A stretch of 64,000 bases of DNA from V1-33 sp039795165 (GCA_039795165.1 JBDKER010000002.1:1-64000); one strand, 5' to 3'. Shown: positions 17,969 to 27,361, numbered from the stretch's first letter. Numbers and translations: made by a program. The notes: generated by a model not told the origin, from the sequence alone.

Positions 17969-20900
17969 ATGCGAACCCATCTGAATCTACGCAATGAAAT
18001 CCGGCTGCCGCTGACCGGGGTGCTCTGGGCCATAACGATGCCGCTGTGCGCTGCGTTTGAAGATCGTGGAGCCAATGATGCTGCGCTGCCTGCGGCCATG
18101 AATGGCTTTGCGGTGACGGTGCATGCGCGGGATCCTCTGGTGAGGAATCCCTGTTCCGTGGCCTTCGACCGACGCGGCAGAATGTTCGTGAGCATGGGGC
18201 CGCAGTACCGGAATCCGACACCGGAGACGCCGCCCGATTCCGTGGTGATCGTGGAAGACCGCGATGGCGACGGAGTGGCCGATGCCGTGCGGACCTTTGC
18301 GGAGGGCTTCAATTGCGTGCAGGGCCTTGCATGGCACGGACGCGATCTCTGGGTGGCCAACGCTCCAGACCTCACGGTGGTGCGCGATCTCGATGGGGAC
18401 GACGTGGCGGACGAATATGTGAAGGTCTTCACGGACCTCGGGAACATCGAACATGGCATCCATGGACTCAACTGGGCTCCCGATGGCCGCCTCTACATGA
18501 GCAAGGGGAACAGCAAAGGCGTGGTCATCCGGAAATGGAAGGAAGACGAACCGGATCGGATTGCACCGCGTCCATTCCGGGAACTCTGGGGCGTCCCCGG
18601 ACCGACGGATGCTCCCGATTTCCCGGAACCAAAGACATTCGGCCGCGCCAGCTACCGCCGCACGTACCAGGACCCCCGCGACGACTGGGGACAGATGGGT
18701 GGAATCCTCCGCTGCGATGACCTCGGCCGCAATCTCACCATTGTCGCCCGCGGCCTCCGTAATCCCTACGGTCTCGCCGCCAGCGATACCTTTGATTGGC
18801 TCGGCACCGATCAGGATCAGAACGAAGGCGACCGCCTCTTCATGCCATTCCCCGGTGCCAACTTCGGTTGGTCGCATGCATGGAGCACGCACTGGACCGG
18901 GGAAAATCATCTTCCCACCGTGCCAATCAGTGGCCCTGTCTACCCCGGCAGTGGATCCGGTGTCATCTGGGCCGATGCCCCGAACTGGCCCGACCGCTTC
19001 CGCGGCGTCTGGATCATCAATGACTGGCTCCAGAAATCGACGCACGTCTACCGGCCCGTGTGGCAGGGCGCCCTCGTCCAGCCGGAGGGCGGGCAATGGG
19101 AAACCTTCGTGAAGGGAAGCGATGCGCTCTATCGTCCCGTCGACATGGCCATCGGGCCGGACGGTGCCCTCTACGTGCTCGGCTGGGGCCGGGGCTATGG
19201 AGTCGAATGGAATGCCGCGGGCCAGATGACCAATGAAGGCAGAATCTTCCGGATTCTCCCGCGCGATGCGAAGCCGTTGCCGCCGCCGGATGCGACCCCG
19301 CTGACTGACATGTCCGTGGATCGCCTCGTCGCGGAATTCGCGAGCGTGCTGCCCGTGCGGAAAATCGATGCCCAGGACGAACTGGCCAGGCGCGGCAAAA
19401 TGGTTCTTCTGGAACTGGCAGCAGCCGTCCGCAGCGGACGCCTCAGCCGCATGCAGGAAACGTGGACCCTGTGGGCCATGGCCCGCTGCGGTCAGGACGA
19501 TGCCTTCTTCGCCGGGACCGCCCGCGGTGGATCATTCCCCCAGCGGCTCCAAGCCATCCGGATCCTTGGAAACCGGAAGTCTGCTGCGTTGGCTGAACTG
19601 ATGGATGCCGCCCTGAGCGATCCCGAACCCAGAATCCGCTTTGCGGCCGTGCAGGCCGTTCATGAGGCGCGGGCCATGGCCCTCGTCGAACGCCTCATGG
19701 TCCATGCGGCGGCGGAACGCGACCGTATCGTCTACTATGCGGTGTGGCAGGCGATCAAGGATCTGGCGAAGCCGGATCGGATCCGGCCGTTGCTGCGACA
19801 TGGGGAAGCGCGCATCCGCTGTGCGGCCCTGCTGGCCTTGCTTGATGCTCCGAGGTCGAAGCCATCGCGCGAGCAATTGCTGGCGCTCACTAAAGATGCG
19901 GATGAGGCCGTGCGCACGGTGGCTTCGCTTGGCCTCGGCCGCGCCCTCAGCGAGGCTGCTCCGGCGAAGGCCGATGTCCCTGCCGTGGACTTGGCAGACG
20001 AGATTTCTGCCGAGAGCAATCGTTCCTATGTGACGGGTGTGATGGAGAAGGGGAAGCCGAGCTACACGGACCGACCGTACCGATTCACCCGGGTGCCCGA
20101 GGCCGTGGCCGGTTCTCAGATCATCCGGACGGCCAACGAGGACGATGGCTCGCGCGGGAAATCGTTCCTTACCTTCGAGCTGCCGCTCGATGCCACCATC
20201 ATGGTCGCTCACGATGTCCGCATCGCGGATCGTCCGGCATGGCTGCGTGAATTCGCCGATTCCGACCTGACGGTCGCCACGGAAGACACGGAATTCCGGC
20301 TGTGGTCGCGCGATTTTCCGCGGGGCCGGGTCACGCTCGGCGGCAATATCGGGGAAAAGGTCACGGGGGCGAAGGCGAACTACTTTGTGGTTATCCTGCC
20401 GAAGCCGCTGCCGCCGCGCGCCTTTCAGACGACGGCGCAGGAATGCCTCGATGCCCTCCCGAAGGCACGGCTGCGGCGCGGCGAAGCCCTTTTCTTCACA
20501 AGCGCAGCCTGTGCCACTTGCCATCAGGTCAACGGCCGCGGCCTCAATTTCGGACCGGATCTCACGAACCTCGGCGACCGCATGGACGCGGCCTTTCTGA
20601 TTCAGAGCATGCTCGAACCAAGCGCAGTCATCACGGAAGGATTCTCGGCACACATGGTGGAGGCCGGTGGAATGACCTATGCGGGCATTCTGCTGTCGAC
20701 GGGACCGAAGCTGAAGCTCGGTCTGCTGGGCGGAACGATCGTGGAACTTCCCGCGGAAACGATCACGAAGCACGAAACGCTGCCGGTTTCTCCGATGCCT
20801 CCGCAGGGTGCCTTGCTTGGACCGGACGAGGTCGCCGACATCGCCGCATGGCTGATTTCGCTGAAGGCTCCCGCTGAAACCAGGACGGTGCAGACGGCCG

Positions 20901-21799
20901 CTCCCGGGTTGGCAGTGGAGCAGCGCGACGACCGTCTCATTCTGCGTCGCGATGGCAGGGAAATCATGCAGTACGTCTTCCGCGACCCTGCGGTTCTGCG
21001 TCCGTACTTTGCGAATGTGCGTTCGCCTGGCGGTGCTCAGGTGACCCGGCAGCATCCTCCCGTGAATGGCGTCGATGCCACGGACCACGAAACCATGCAC
21101 CCAGGCTTGTGGCTCGGCTTCGGCGACATCAATGGACACGACTTCTGGCGCAATAAGGCGAGCATGGAACACGTCCGCTTCACGACCCCCCCGGAAATCA
21201 GCAACGATACCCTCCGCTTCGCCGCAGAATATCATCTCAAGTCAGCCGACGGCGCACGCCTCGGCACCATGATTTCGAGCATTGAGGTGGCCGCGCTGGC
21301 GACGGGCCATCGGATCACATGGCAGGCCGATTTCATGGCTGCAGAAACGGAACTCGTCTTCGGTGACCAGGAGGAAATGGGTTTCGGTGTCCGCGTGGCC
21401 ACTGGGATCACTGAAAAGGCCGGCGGTCTCATCACGGCGGCCAATGGCGACCGCACCGCCAAGGGAACATGGGGCCGCGCCTTCGATTGGTGCGACTACG
21501 CAGGCGAGATCAAGGGGAGCCGCATCGGGGTCACGCTCATGCCCGACCCCGCGAATTTCCGGCCAAGCTGGTTCCATAACCGCGACTACGGCGTCATGGT
21601 GGCGAATCCGTTCGGCCGGAAATCGATGCAGCAGGGCGAGGCCAGCCGGGTCGTCGTGAAACCCGGGGAGCGTCTCCGTCTGCGCTTCGGCGCATGCTTC
21701 CACGCTTCGGCTGCGGGTGCCGCCGCCGATCCGGCCGCCGCCTACCGTGAGTTCCTCGAACAATCAAAGATAACGTCCACGGAACCGGAACGTCGATGA
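17969..21799 (+). CDS. PVC-type heme-binding CxxCH protein fused to a PmoA-like (DUF6807) domain
   Basis: A 1276-residue exported protein. An N-terminal membrane-bound-dehydrogenase-type propeller (about 30-450) has DRRGRMFVSMGPQYRNP, VEDRDGDGVADAV, HGIHGLNWAPDGRLYM, VARGLRNPYGLA and PFPGANFGWSHAW. A HEAT-like helical region follows (about 460-680, repeated LAELMDAALSDPEPRIRFAA pattern), then a cytochrome c domain with CATCH at C848-H852 and GPDLTNLGDR. The last about 310 residues are PmoA-like: DHETMHPGLWLGFGDINGHD and NRDYGVMVANPFGRKS. The class is almost confined to the PVC group. It ends the four-gene operon and is probably the electron-accepting extracellular oxidase or binding part (inference). 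Start 17969 lies 4 bp after the transporter stop. Confidence 0.88.
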   Translation: MRTHLNLRNEIRLPLTGVLWAITMPLCAAFEDRGANDAALPAAMNGFAVTVHARDPLVRNPCSVAFDRRGRMFVSMGPQYRNPTPETPPDSVVIVEDRDGDGVADAVRTFAEGFNCVQGLAWHGRDLWVANAPDLTVVRDLDGDDVADEYVKVFTDLGNIEHGIHGLNWAPDGRLYMSKGNSKGVVIRKWKEDEPDRIAPRPFRELWGVPGPTDAPDFPEPKTFGRASYRRTYQDPRDDWGQMGGILRCDDLGRNLTIVARGLRNPYGLAASDTFDWLGTDQDQNEGDRLFMPFPGANFGWSHAWSTHWTGENHLPTVPISGPVYPGSGSGVIWADAPNWPDRFRGVWIINDWLQKSTHVYRPVWQGALVQPEGGQWETFVKGSDALYRPVDMAIGPDGALYVLGWGRGYGVEWNAAGQMTNEGRIFRILPRDAKPLPPPDATPLTDMSVDRLVAEFASVLPVRKIDAQDELARRGKMVLLELAAAVRSGRLSRMQETWTLWAMARCGQDDAFFAGTARGGSFPQRLQAIRILGNRKSAALAELMDAALSDPEPRIRFAAVQAVHEARAMALVERLMVHAAAERDRIVYYAVWQAIKDLAKPDRIRPLLRHGEARIRCAALLALLDAPRSKPSREQLLALTKDADEAVRTVASLGLGRALSEAAPAKADVPAVDLADEISAESNRSYVTGVMEKGKPSYTDRPYRFTRVPEAVAGSQIIRTANEDDGSRGKSFLTFELPLDATIMVAHDVRIADRPAWLREFADSDLTVATEDTEFRLWSRDFPRGRVTLGGNIGEKVTGAKANYFVVILPKPLPPRAFQTTAQECLDALPKARLRRGEALFFTSAACATCHQVNGRGLNFGPDLTNLGDRMDAAFLIQSMLEPSAVITEGFSAHMVEAGGMTYAGILLSTGPKLKLGLLGGTIVELPAETITKHETLPVSPMPPQGALLGPDEVADIAAWLISLKAPAETRTVQTAAPGLAVEQRDDRLILRRDGREIMQYVFRDPAVLRPYFANVRSPGGAQVTRQHPPVNGVDATDHETMHPGLWLGFGDINGHDFWRNKASMEHVRFTTPPEISNDTLRFAAEYHLKSADGARLGTMISSIEVAALATGHRITWQADFMAAETELVFGDQEEMGFGVRVATGITEKAGGLITAANGDRTAKGTWGRAFDWCDYAGEIKGSRIGVTLMPDPANFRPSWFHNRDYGVMVANPFGRKSMQQGEASRVVVKPGERLRLRFGACFHASAAGAAADPAAAYREFLEQSKITSTEPERR

Positions 21800-21897
21800 T
21801 GATGCGCATCATGTGGAAGCTTTTTCTGGCCCGTGCCTCAGTGGCGCGCCGTCGCGATGGTGCAACATGGTCGATGGTTCGGGCGTCTCTTTGATCG

Positions 21898-23796
21898 ATG
21901 AAACCGATGCGTGAATTTCTGATGGTGATCGTCATGGCCGTCTGCGGTTGGGAATGTGTGTCGGCGGCGGAAGTCGTGGGCACGTCGGTGATTCCGCACC
22001 GGATGGAGCCGGCCATGCGTTACCGGAAGCCTCCGGATCCGGACCTTGCGGCAAGGGTGCAGCTTTTCATCAAGGGGCCTGCCAGCCCGGCTGCGTTCGA
22101 TGGCCGGAAGCCTCCGGATTTACTCGCATCGGGCGACTGGGCATGGCACGACCTAGCGACGGCCGTGCCTGCCCCGGAAGGCGCGCTCACCGTGTGGTCG
22201 TTCAATGGGAAGTCGTCGCGCTGGGGCTGCGGCCAGACCTTCCGGATGGAGGCGGAGGGACTGCCCGATCAGGAAATTGCGATCAAGGCTCCGGCGTCGT
22301 GGATTTCGGCAGCGACATTTCTTTCGTCGGACGGTGTGCCGCAGCCGGACCGTGTGCTCATTCATGTGGCCAACGATTCCGAGGTTCCACTTGAGCTGCG
22401 GCAGCTGCGGCTTTGGCTTCCGAAGGATGTGCAGACATGGCAGACCCTGTGGCCGCAGCCCCCGGTGGACGTCGCGGTGACTGTGCCGCCGCGGGACAAG
22501 GGATTCGTGCAGATCCGGACGAAGCCGCTTCCACTGAGTTATGCTGCCGTCGAGTTGGCGGGCCCTGCGGGTTCTCTGTGGGCTCATTTGCGCGTGCGCA
22601 GCGAGTCGTTCGCCATCAGTGGTGGCTGGGTGGGCGAACATGTGCGGCACGAATCCTTTCTCCGCCTCCTCGCAAGCCTCCACGTCGATACGGCCCACAT
22701 GGGCAAAACCGATGGCTACACGGACAACAAGGCGCTCTACGACCGATGGCCACTCAAGCTCTTCAATAAACTCCCGCCGGAAGAATTCGACCGCGATGAC
22801 TGGCTGCCGCGCCTGCACGCTGTCGAATTCCTCGGCGAGCCCCAGTACGGCGGCGGACGGCCGGTCCCTCCGCAGGAAGTGTTCGATCAACTCCTCCCAT
22901 GGCGCGGCAGCCGGCTCCCCACCACGGTCACTCACAGCGAGGAACGCATCTGGCGATGGTACGCGGGACTATCCGATTTTCCGCATTACGATGCCTACCG
23001 CGTGGTGGCCCCGTCGCCGGACGCATGGGGTCAGTACGACCGCTGGGACGGCCGCCGCATCCGCTGGGGCGCTCCGCTTGAAACGATTGGCGACATGTGC
23101 CGGTCGCTCCGCGAACTGAACCGCCCGATGGCCTGTGCCTATTGGTCGCAGGGACCGCACCACGGCTGGAACAATGCATGGGATGGAAGGAAACGGCGCG
23201 CCCCGACGCCCGACGAACTCCGGTCCCAGGCGCTCCATGGCATTTCCTCGCGCATCACTTCGCTCTACTGGTTTAATCTGAGCCGCAAGTCGTTGCTGCG
23301 CTTCCCGGACACATGGGATGCCATGCGCCGGATCGGGCGCGAAATCCGCATGCTCGAGCCTCTGCTGCTCGCGGGCGATGCCTACCGCTTTGTCCGTCAG
23401 CCCAGCGGGGGAAAGCCCGACTGGGAACTGGCATCGATCGCGGCCCCCGCGGCCGCTGTGCTCTTTGCCCTCGACGTCGCGTACCAACCGGACCCCGCCG
23501 AGCAGGTCTTCGCATTCGGGCCGCCAAGGCCGGCGATCTTCCGCTTTGCTCTGCCGTCATGGATCCGGAATCCCAAGGATGTCTTCCGCGTCGATGCCGA
23601 AGGAATCCATCCCGCGGAATGGAAGGCAGTCGATTCCGGAATTGAAATCACCGGCCGTTTCAGCCGCGATGCCATCTTTGTCGTCAGCAGCTATCCCGAG
23701 GTCCGCCCGGCCATCACCGCCCGTCACCGCAAGGCGCTCGACCACGAAGCCGCCCATGCCATTGATCAGGAATCGATCGAAAACATCGGCAATTGA
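21898..23796 (+). CDS. secreted protein of unknown function, glycoside-hydrolase-like
   Basis: 632 residues, signal peptide MKPMREFLMVIVMAVCGWECVSAAE. I do not recognise a named family. A beta-rich N-terminal region (about 30-230) precedes a region rich in Trp, Asp and Tyr (about 240-480), including VDTAHMGKTDGYTDNK, ERIWRWYAGLSDFPHYDAY, MACAYWSQGPHHGWNNAW and SRITSLYWFNLSRKS. This resembles TIM-barrel glycosidases of the GH42/beta-galactosidase clan in texture, with a C-terminal beta-domain. It follows the PmoA fusion by 98 bp on the same strand and may belong to the same regulon. Function is not assigned. Confidence 0.7.
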   Translation: MKPMREFLMVIVMAVCGWECVSAAEVVGTSVIPHRMEPAMRYRKPPDPDLAARVQLFIKGPASPAAFDGRKPPDLLASGDWAWHDLATAVPAPEGALTVWSFNGKSSRWGCGQTFRMEAEGLPDQEIAIKAPASWISAATFLSSDGVPQPDRVLIHVANDSEVPLELRQLRLWLPKDVQTWQTLWPQPPVDVAVTVPPRDKGFVQIRTKPLPLSYAAVELAGPAGSLWAHLRVRSESFAISGGWVGEHVRHESFLRLLASLHVDTAHMGKTDGYTDNKALYDRWPLKLFNKLPPEEFDRDDWLPRLHAVEFLGEPQYGGGRPVPPQEVFDQLLPWRGSRLPTTVTHSEERIWRWYAGLSDFPHYDAYRVVAPSPDAWGQYDRWDGRRIRWGAPLETIGDMCRSLRELNRPMACAYWSQGPHHGWNNAWDGRKRRAPTPDELRSQALHGISSRITSLYWFNLSRKSLLRFPDTWDAMRRIGREIRMLEPLLLAGDAYRFVRQPSGGKPDWELASIAAPAAAVLFALDVAYQPDPAEQVFAFGPPRPAIFRFALPSWIRNPKDVFRVDAEGIHPAEWKAVDSGIEITGRFSRDAIFVVSSYPEVRPAITARHRKALDHEAAHAIDQESIENIGN

Positions 23797-23883
23797 TGCT
23801 ACCGGCTCCGCGGAAGGGTCAACTTGGCGGAAGGATGGCCGGCCTTGTGAAAGTATCTGTGCGCCACCGCTGCGGTGCTGCGG

Positions 23884-24132
23884 TCAATGGGGACCGTCGA
23901 TGGGTTGGTCTTCGAGGAAGGCGAGAGCTTTGTCGTAGGATGCGCGCTCCATGAAATGATTGAGCCGGGGCGGCAGCGTCGGGGCGAGTTCCTTGGCGAG
24001 GCTGCTGATGGCGAGCGAGACGTCCTTGAGTTTTTCAAGGTGGGCGGCGGGGTCGCGGTCGCGCAGGGAATGATCGGCAATGATGGCGAGGCGTTCGCGG
24101 AGGAGTTGGGCGAGTCGGGCGGGATCGTTCAT
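23884..24132 (-). CDS. small helical hypothetical protein
   Basis: 82 residues, starting MNDPARLAQLLRERLAII. The whole protein is predicted helical (Leu, Ala, Arg and Glu-rich) with no signal peptide or Cys. Its ATG overlaps the stop of the upstream gene (ATGA at 24129-24132), which argues that it is a real, translationally coupled gene. No family is recognised. The other frames here are shadows. Confidence 0.6.
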   Translation of the reverse strand: MNDPARLAQLLRERLAIIADHSLRDRDPAAHLEKLKDVSLAISSLAKELAPTLPPRLNHFMERASYDKALAFLEDQPIDGPH

Positions 24133-25580
24133 GGCTGGGCGTGGTCGAGTCCGGGATGGTTGAGATCGAGACGGTAGAGGATCTGGTTGTAGTCGTAGCG
24201 GGGAGTCTTCAGGGGATTGCCGGAAAATTCGGCGGACCATGTGCCTTCGAAGTGGATGATCTGGCCATTCTGCTGGTCCATGAAGCTGTGGTGAACCGGA
24301 TTGTAGAAGGAATAGCGGGGATGGGAGGCGACCTTGACGGTGCGGGTGTACGGACCGTCCGGCGATCTGGATTCGGCGTACCAGACTTCGCCAAGGAATG
24401 AGGGAGCATCCTTGCCGCCAGTCGCCACTCCGAGGAAAATCCAGCGCTGACGATGCGCATTCCAGCGGACACTGCCGCCGTGCATGATGACTGCGTTTCC
24501 CGCAGGATCGCGCAGGTCGAAACGGGCGTCTGCGGCCGCCATGGTGCCAGCCTTCAGAAGGTCGGCTTCTTCCTTCTGGGTGGTCGGCGCATGCTCGCGT
24601 TGCCATGTCCAGCGGCGCGCCGCAGGATCAAACCAAAGCGCTTCGTACGACTCTGGATTGCTGAGATCGCCGAGGTCGGCGCGGACACGCGTATAGGGCA
24701 GGGGAGAAGCAAAGTAGATCCAGTCGCCCTCGCGGACGGCGTGACCGCGGGGAAAGCGCCAGGTTTCCTCCTTCGGCAGGATGGCGATGCTCTGGAAGGT
24801 CTGTTCATTCGCCCGGAAGTTGGCAATGCCTTGTTCGATGACCGGGGCGAGTCCCGGAAATCGTCCCCAGTGAGCGACGAGGGTTTCTATGCCCTCCTTG
24901 TCAGGAACATTCACGAGACCCTGCATCCAGACGACCCCGTTGCCGTCCCGCGGCATCATGCGGCGAAGCCGCCCAGGATCGGATTCATCCGTGAAATATC
25001 GGAAGCGGAATCCACCACGTTCGTCGGGAACGGAATCGCTCACCGCACAGGTTGTCTGAAAATTCCCCAGAGGATACGTGACGACCGAAGTATCGCCCCA
25101 CAGCCAGAAAATACCTTTGCCGAACGGAACCGCCTGCACGGAATCCTGACCCGTGACCGGAAAGGGATTCTCCGGTTCCGGCGGAACAGGTTTGCCAAGG
25201 AGGAGCGAATCACCGAAGCGTCCGCGGCCCGTCTGCCGCCCCAGTCGCTCAGCGGGCTGGGTCCGGCGCACGCGGATTTCCACAGTCCCGCCAGCCTGCG
25301 GGCTGATGCGGACACCCGCGTAGCCGAATCCATCCTTCGCCACTTCATAGCCCGGTCCACTCACGTGAAACCACGTCGTCTGACCGATCAGGTCGGGATC
25401 GCTCACGGCAATCCATCCGGCATTGTCGCTGACGAACCGTTGCTCGCTGACCGTGCGGAGTTCCATGAGCGGAACGCCCGATCCCGTGGCGTCGTCAACA
25501 ACATGGATCCCGGCATACCCAGCCTCGGCCGCAGGGAGCCGGCTCAGAATCAAAAGGATGGACGCTGCGCAGTGTCTCAT
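24129..25580 (-). CDS. secreted beta-propeller-like hypothetical protein (DUF4185-like)
   Basis: 483 residues, signal peptide MRHCAASILLILSRLPAAEA. A short carboxypeptidase-regulatory-like beta domain (about 20-110) is followed by a propeller-like region with FWLWGDTSVV, MPRDGNGVVWMQGLVNVP, GDWIYFASPLPYTRVRADL and YSFYNPVHHSFMDQQNG. The layout resembles DUF4185 or GH43-like five-bladed propellers, but no catalytic triad could be fixed. It is cotranscribed with the 82-residue gene downstream through an ATGA overlap. Function unknown. Confidence 0.72.
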   Translation of the reverse strand: MRHCAASILLILSRLPAAEAGYAGIHVVDDATGSGVPLMELRTVSEQRFVSDNAGWIAVSDPDLIGQTTWFHVSGPGYEVAKDGFGYAGVRISPQAGGTVEIRVRRTQPAERLGRQTGRGRFGDSLLLGKPVPPEPENPFPVTGQDSVQAVPFGKGIFWLWGDTSVVTYPLGNFQTTCAVSDSVPDERGGFRFRYFTDESDPGRLRRMMPRDGNGVVWMQGLVNVPDKEGIETLVAHWGRFPGLAPVIEQGIANFRANEQTFQSIAILPKEETWRFPRGHAVREGDWIYFASPLPYTRVRADLGDLSNPESYEALWFDPAARRWTWQREHAPTTQKEEADLLKAGTMAAADARFDLRDPAGNAVIMHGGSVRWNAHRQRWIFLGVATGGKDAPSFLGEVWYAESRSPDGPYTRTVKVASHPRYSFYNPVHHSFMDQQNGQIIHFEGTWSAEFSGNPLKTPRYDYNQILYRLDLNHPGLDHAQP

Positions 25581-25622
25581 CGGAAGAGCAAAGCGGGAAA
25601 AACGGTGCGGATGTCAGCCATG

Positions 25623-25657
25623 AAAAAAGCCGGGGAAGGCATCGACCTTCCCCGGCT
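25623..25657 (-). terminator. intrinsic terminator of the alanine-rich lipoprotein gene
   Basis: A perfect 12-bp stem (AGCCGGGGAAGG with CCTTCCCCGGCT, 6-base loop) is followed on the minus strand by a run of T. It lies about 30 bp past the stop of the lipoprotein gene at 25689. It is the clearest Rho-independent terminator in the window. Confidence 0.9.
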
Positions 25658-25688
25658 GCGAATGAAGTGCGTGGTCAGGCAGACTGAA

Positions 25689-26126
25689 TCAGTTCTGACC
25701 GGCCGGGGCGGCAGGAGCCGGGTCCGCAGGAGCGGCAGGAGCGGCCGGATCGACAGCTTCCTTGACGGCGTCCGAGGCTTTCTCGGCGGCGGCTTCAACC
25801 TTGTCAGTGGCTTCGGCAGCGGCTTCCTTGGCAGCCTCGACGGCACCGGCCGCAGCGTCCTTGGTAGCTTCCGCGGCACCGGCCGCAGCGTCCTTGGCAG
25901 CGTCAACAGCACCGGCGGCTGCGTCCTTGGTGGCTTCAACAGCGTCCTTGGTCTTGTCGGCGGCAGCGGCAGCGGCGTCCTTGACGGCTTCCTTGGCTCC
26001 GGCAGCGGCTTCGCTGGTCTTTTCAGCAGCAGCCTTGGCGGCTCCTTCGACCTTGGCAGCAGGCTTCTCGCAGGCCGCGAGGATGAGGGCGGCAGCTCCG
26101 AGGGTGGCGAGAGAGGTGAGTTTCAT
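25689..26126 (-). CDS. alanine-rich lipoprotein with 11-residue LEA-like repeats
   Basis: 145 residues. The start MKLTSLATLGAAALILAACEK carries a clear lipobox (LAAC), so the mature protein is lipid-anchored at Cys18. The rest is almost wholly Ala, Lys, Glu, Asp, Thr and Val in 11-residue periods such as VEATKDAAAGA, VDAAKDAAAGA and AEATKDAAAGA, a pattern known from LEA group 3 and apolipoprotein-like amphipathic helices. The end is Pro/Ala-rich. A strong terminator follows. AAGGA immediately precedes the ATG. The role may be envelope stress protection or a structural spacer (inference). Confidence 0.82.
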   Translation of the reverse strand: MKLTSLATLGAAALILAACEKPAAKVEGAAKAAAEKTSEAAAGAKEAVKDAAAAAADKTKDAVEATKDAAAGAVDAAKDAAAGAAEATKDAAAGAVEAAKEAAAEATDKVEAAAEKASDAVKEAVDPAAPAAPADPAPAAPAGQN

Positions 26127-26322
26127 TTCCTTGAGGTAATGTGGATGGTTCAACTGATTTCCTTTGGCTGGCAAGGGATCGTGCCTCCCTCTGCCTTCCG
26201 CAGATTCATAAGGAAAGACCGCATTCCGGCTCCCGTCCAATGCAAATCTCGTGCTTCTTCGTCATTGCAGAGACCCGCGGAAACGGGTTTCTTCGCGACG
26301 TGCAGAGAGGGACAGAAAAAGG

Positions 26323-26351
26323 TTGAGTGTTATGTATACGATCGCTATACT
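26323..26351 (+). promoter_or_regulatory. sigma-70-type promoter overlapped by an inverted repeat
   Basis: TTGAGT at 26323-26328 and TATACT at 26346-26351 are separated by 17 bp, a near-ideal housekeeping promoter. An inverted repeat, GTATA-(7)-TATAC at 26334-26350, covers the spacer end and the -10 box and could be an operator. The predicted start point falls about 25 bp before the ATG at 26384. Confidence 0.65.
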
Positions 26352-26383
26352 CACGGGAGTTGGAACCAGACCCCTTCGCCAAT

Positions 26384-26599
26384 ATGCCTGAATCTCCCAC
26401 CAGCCGATACCTCCGATCCAGTGGCAGTCACGAAGTACTGGCTCCGGTCCCCGTGCCTGAAGACCTTGAGTTGCTCCTCCAGGAAGCAGCCGATGCCGCC
26501 GGCATTCCCGTCGAGGAAATGCTGCGCATGGTCATCGAACAAGGAACCAGAATCCTCATGGAGCGTCACCGCGCCGGAGCCGACGGAAACGACCACTGA
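26384..26599 (+). CDS. small ribbon-helix-helix-like protein
   Basis: 71 residues from MPESPTSRYLRSSG. A short strand (EVLAPVPVPEDL) and two helices (ELLLQEAADAAGIP, VEEMLRMVIEQGTRILMERH) give the strand-helix-helix order of CopG/Arc-type DNA-binding proteins. No strict family signature is present, so this is an inference from pattern. A good promoter with an overlapping inverted repeat lies directly upstream, which would suit autoregulation. No toxin gene is seen next to it. Confidence 0.6.
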   Translation: MPESPTSRYLRSSGSHEVLAPVPVPEDLELLLQEAADAAGIPVEEMLRMVIEQGTRILMERHRAGADGNDH

Positions 26600-26695
26600 G
26601 CAAGCCAGTTGCTGATTGTTGCTACTGCGGTTGCTGACGCCCGCAGCGCGTTCAGGGAACGGATTGAACCGTCCCTGTGGCCGACTGTCGTGACT

Positions 26696-27361
26696 TCACG
26701 GACGGATCGCTCTATCGTCGGCCTCTCCGAAGAAGGCATGGCGCAGCACCGCGATGAATGCAGTCGCTCGTTGCTGATCCGGGGGGAGTCCGATGGCTAC
26801 CCTCCGCCCATCGGCGAGCAGAAGCGCTGCACTTGGATGCGTCTCGCCTGAGCGGGGCTGGAACTCGATGCCCGTGACATCCGCGGAGGCAAATCTCCGG
26901 TGCCAGCGGACTGGCCCGATCCCGCGGGACACCCGTCCGGTTCCGCCGGATGATTCGACCGAGGAATATCCGAAGAGCATGAAAAGGCAGAGGCCTGTGA
27001 GGAAGAGGGAACCAAGCAGAAAGGGAATCCCGAAAAGCGATGCGCGGAGATCGAATTGGCCGCGGGCAATCTGCGTTCCGTAGATTCCCGACAGCGATCC
27101 GCCAGCCCAGACCAGCGTGAACGGAACAAGGAAGAAGATCAGGCAGCTGCGCTGACTCACAGTCGCACGGAAACCACCTGCCCATTCCTCGTACCGCAGG
27201 CCCCTGGGAAGATTTGCGAGATCGACCGGTTCGCTTGCCTGACTGAGGAGATCCGGAATCGCAAAGATTTCCCCGCATGGTGGGCAGTGGACAGTCGCCG
27301 TCGCCATGCTGATCTGATCGGGCGGAATCGGCTTCCGGCAGAGCGGGCAGGTGGGTTTCAT
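26696..27361 (-). CDS. zinc-ribbon membrane protein of unknown function
   Basis: 221 residues. The N-terminus has two CxxC knuckles (TCPLCRKPIPP and VHCPPCGEIFAI), a probable zinc ribbon. Two strong membrane segments follow (about 80-105 and 115-140: SCLIFFLVPFTLVWAGG, LFLTGLCLFMLFGYSS). A soluble C-terminal domain reads like a PH-type fold (GIEFQPRSGETHPSAALLLADG). No named family is recognised. The start at MKPTCPLC is chosen because the zinc ribbon begins there. Confidence 0.65.
   Translation of the reverse strand: MKPTCPLCRKPIPPDQISMATATVHCPPCGEIFAIPDLLSQASEPVDLANLPRGLRYEEWAGGFRATVSQRSCLIFFLVPFTLVWAGGSLSGIYGTQIARGQFDLRASLFGIPFLLGSLFLTGLCLFMLFGYSSVESSGGTGRVSRGIGPVRWHRRFASADVTGIEFQPRSGETHPSAALLLADGRRVAIGLPPDQQRATAFIAVLRHAFFGEADDRAIRP

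Noticed and set aside
24453..26615. 720-codon open frame on the plus strand
   Set aside because: Antisense to the propeller-like gene and the repeat lipoprotein; the Gly/Ser repeats in it are the complement of the Ala-rich lipoprotein.
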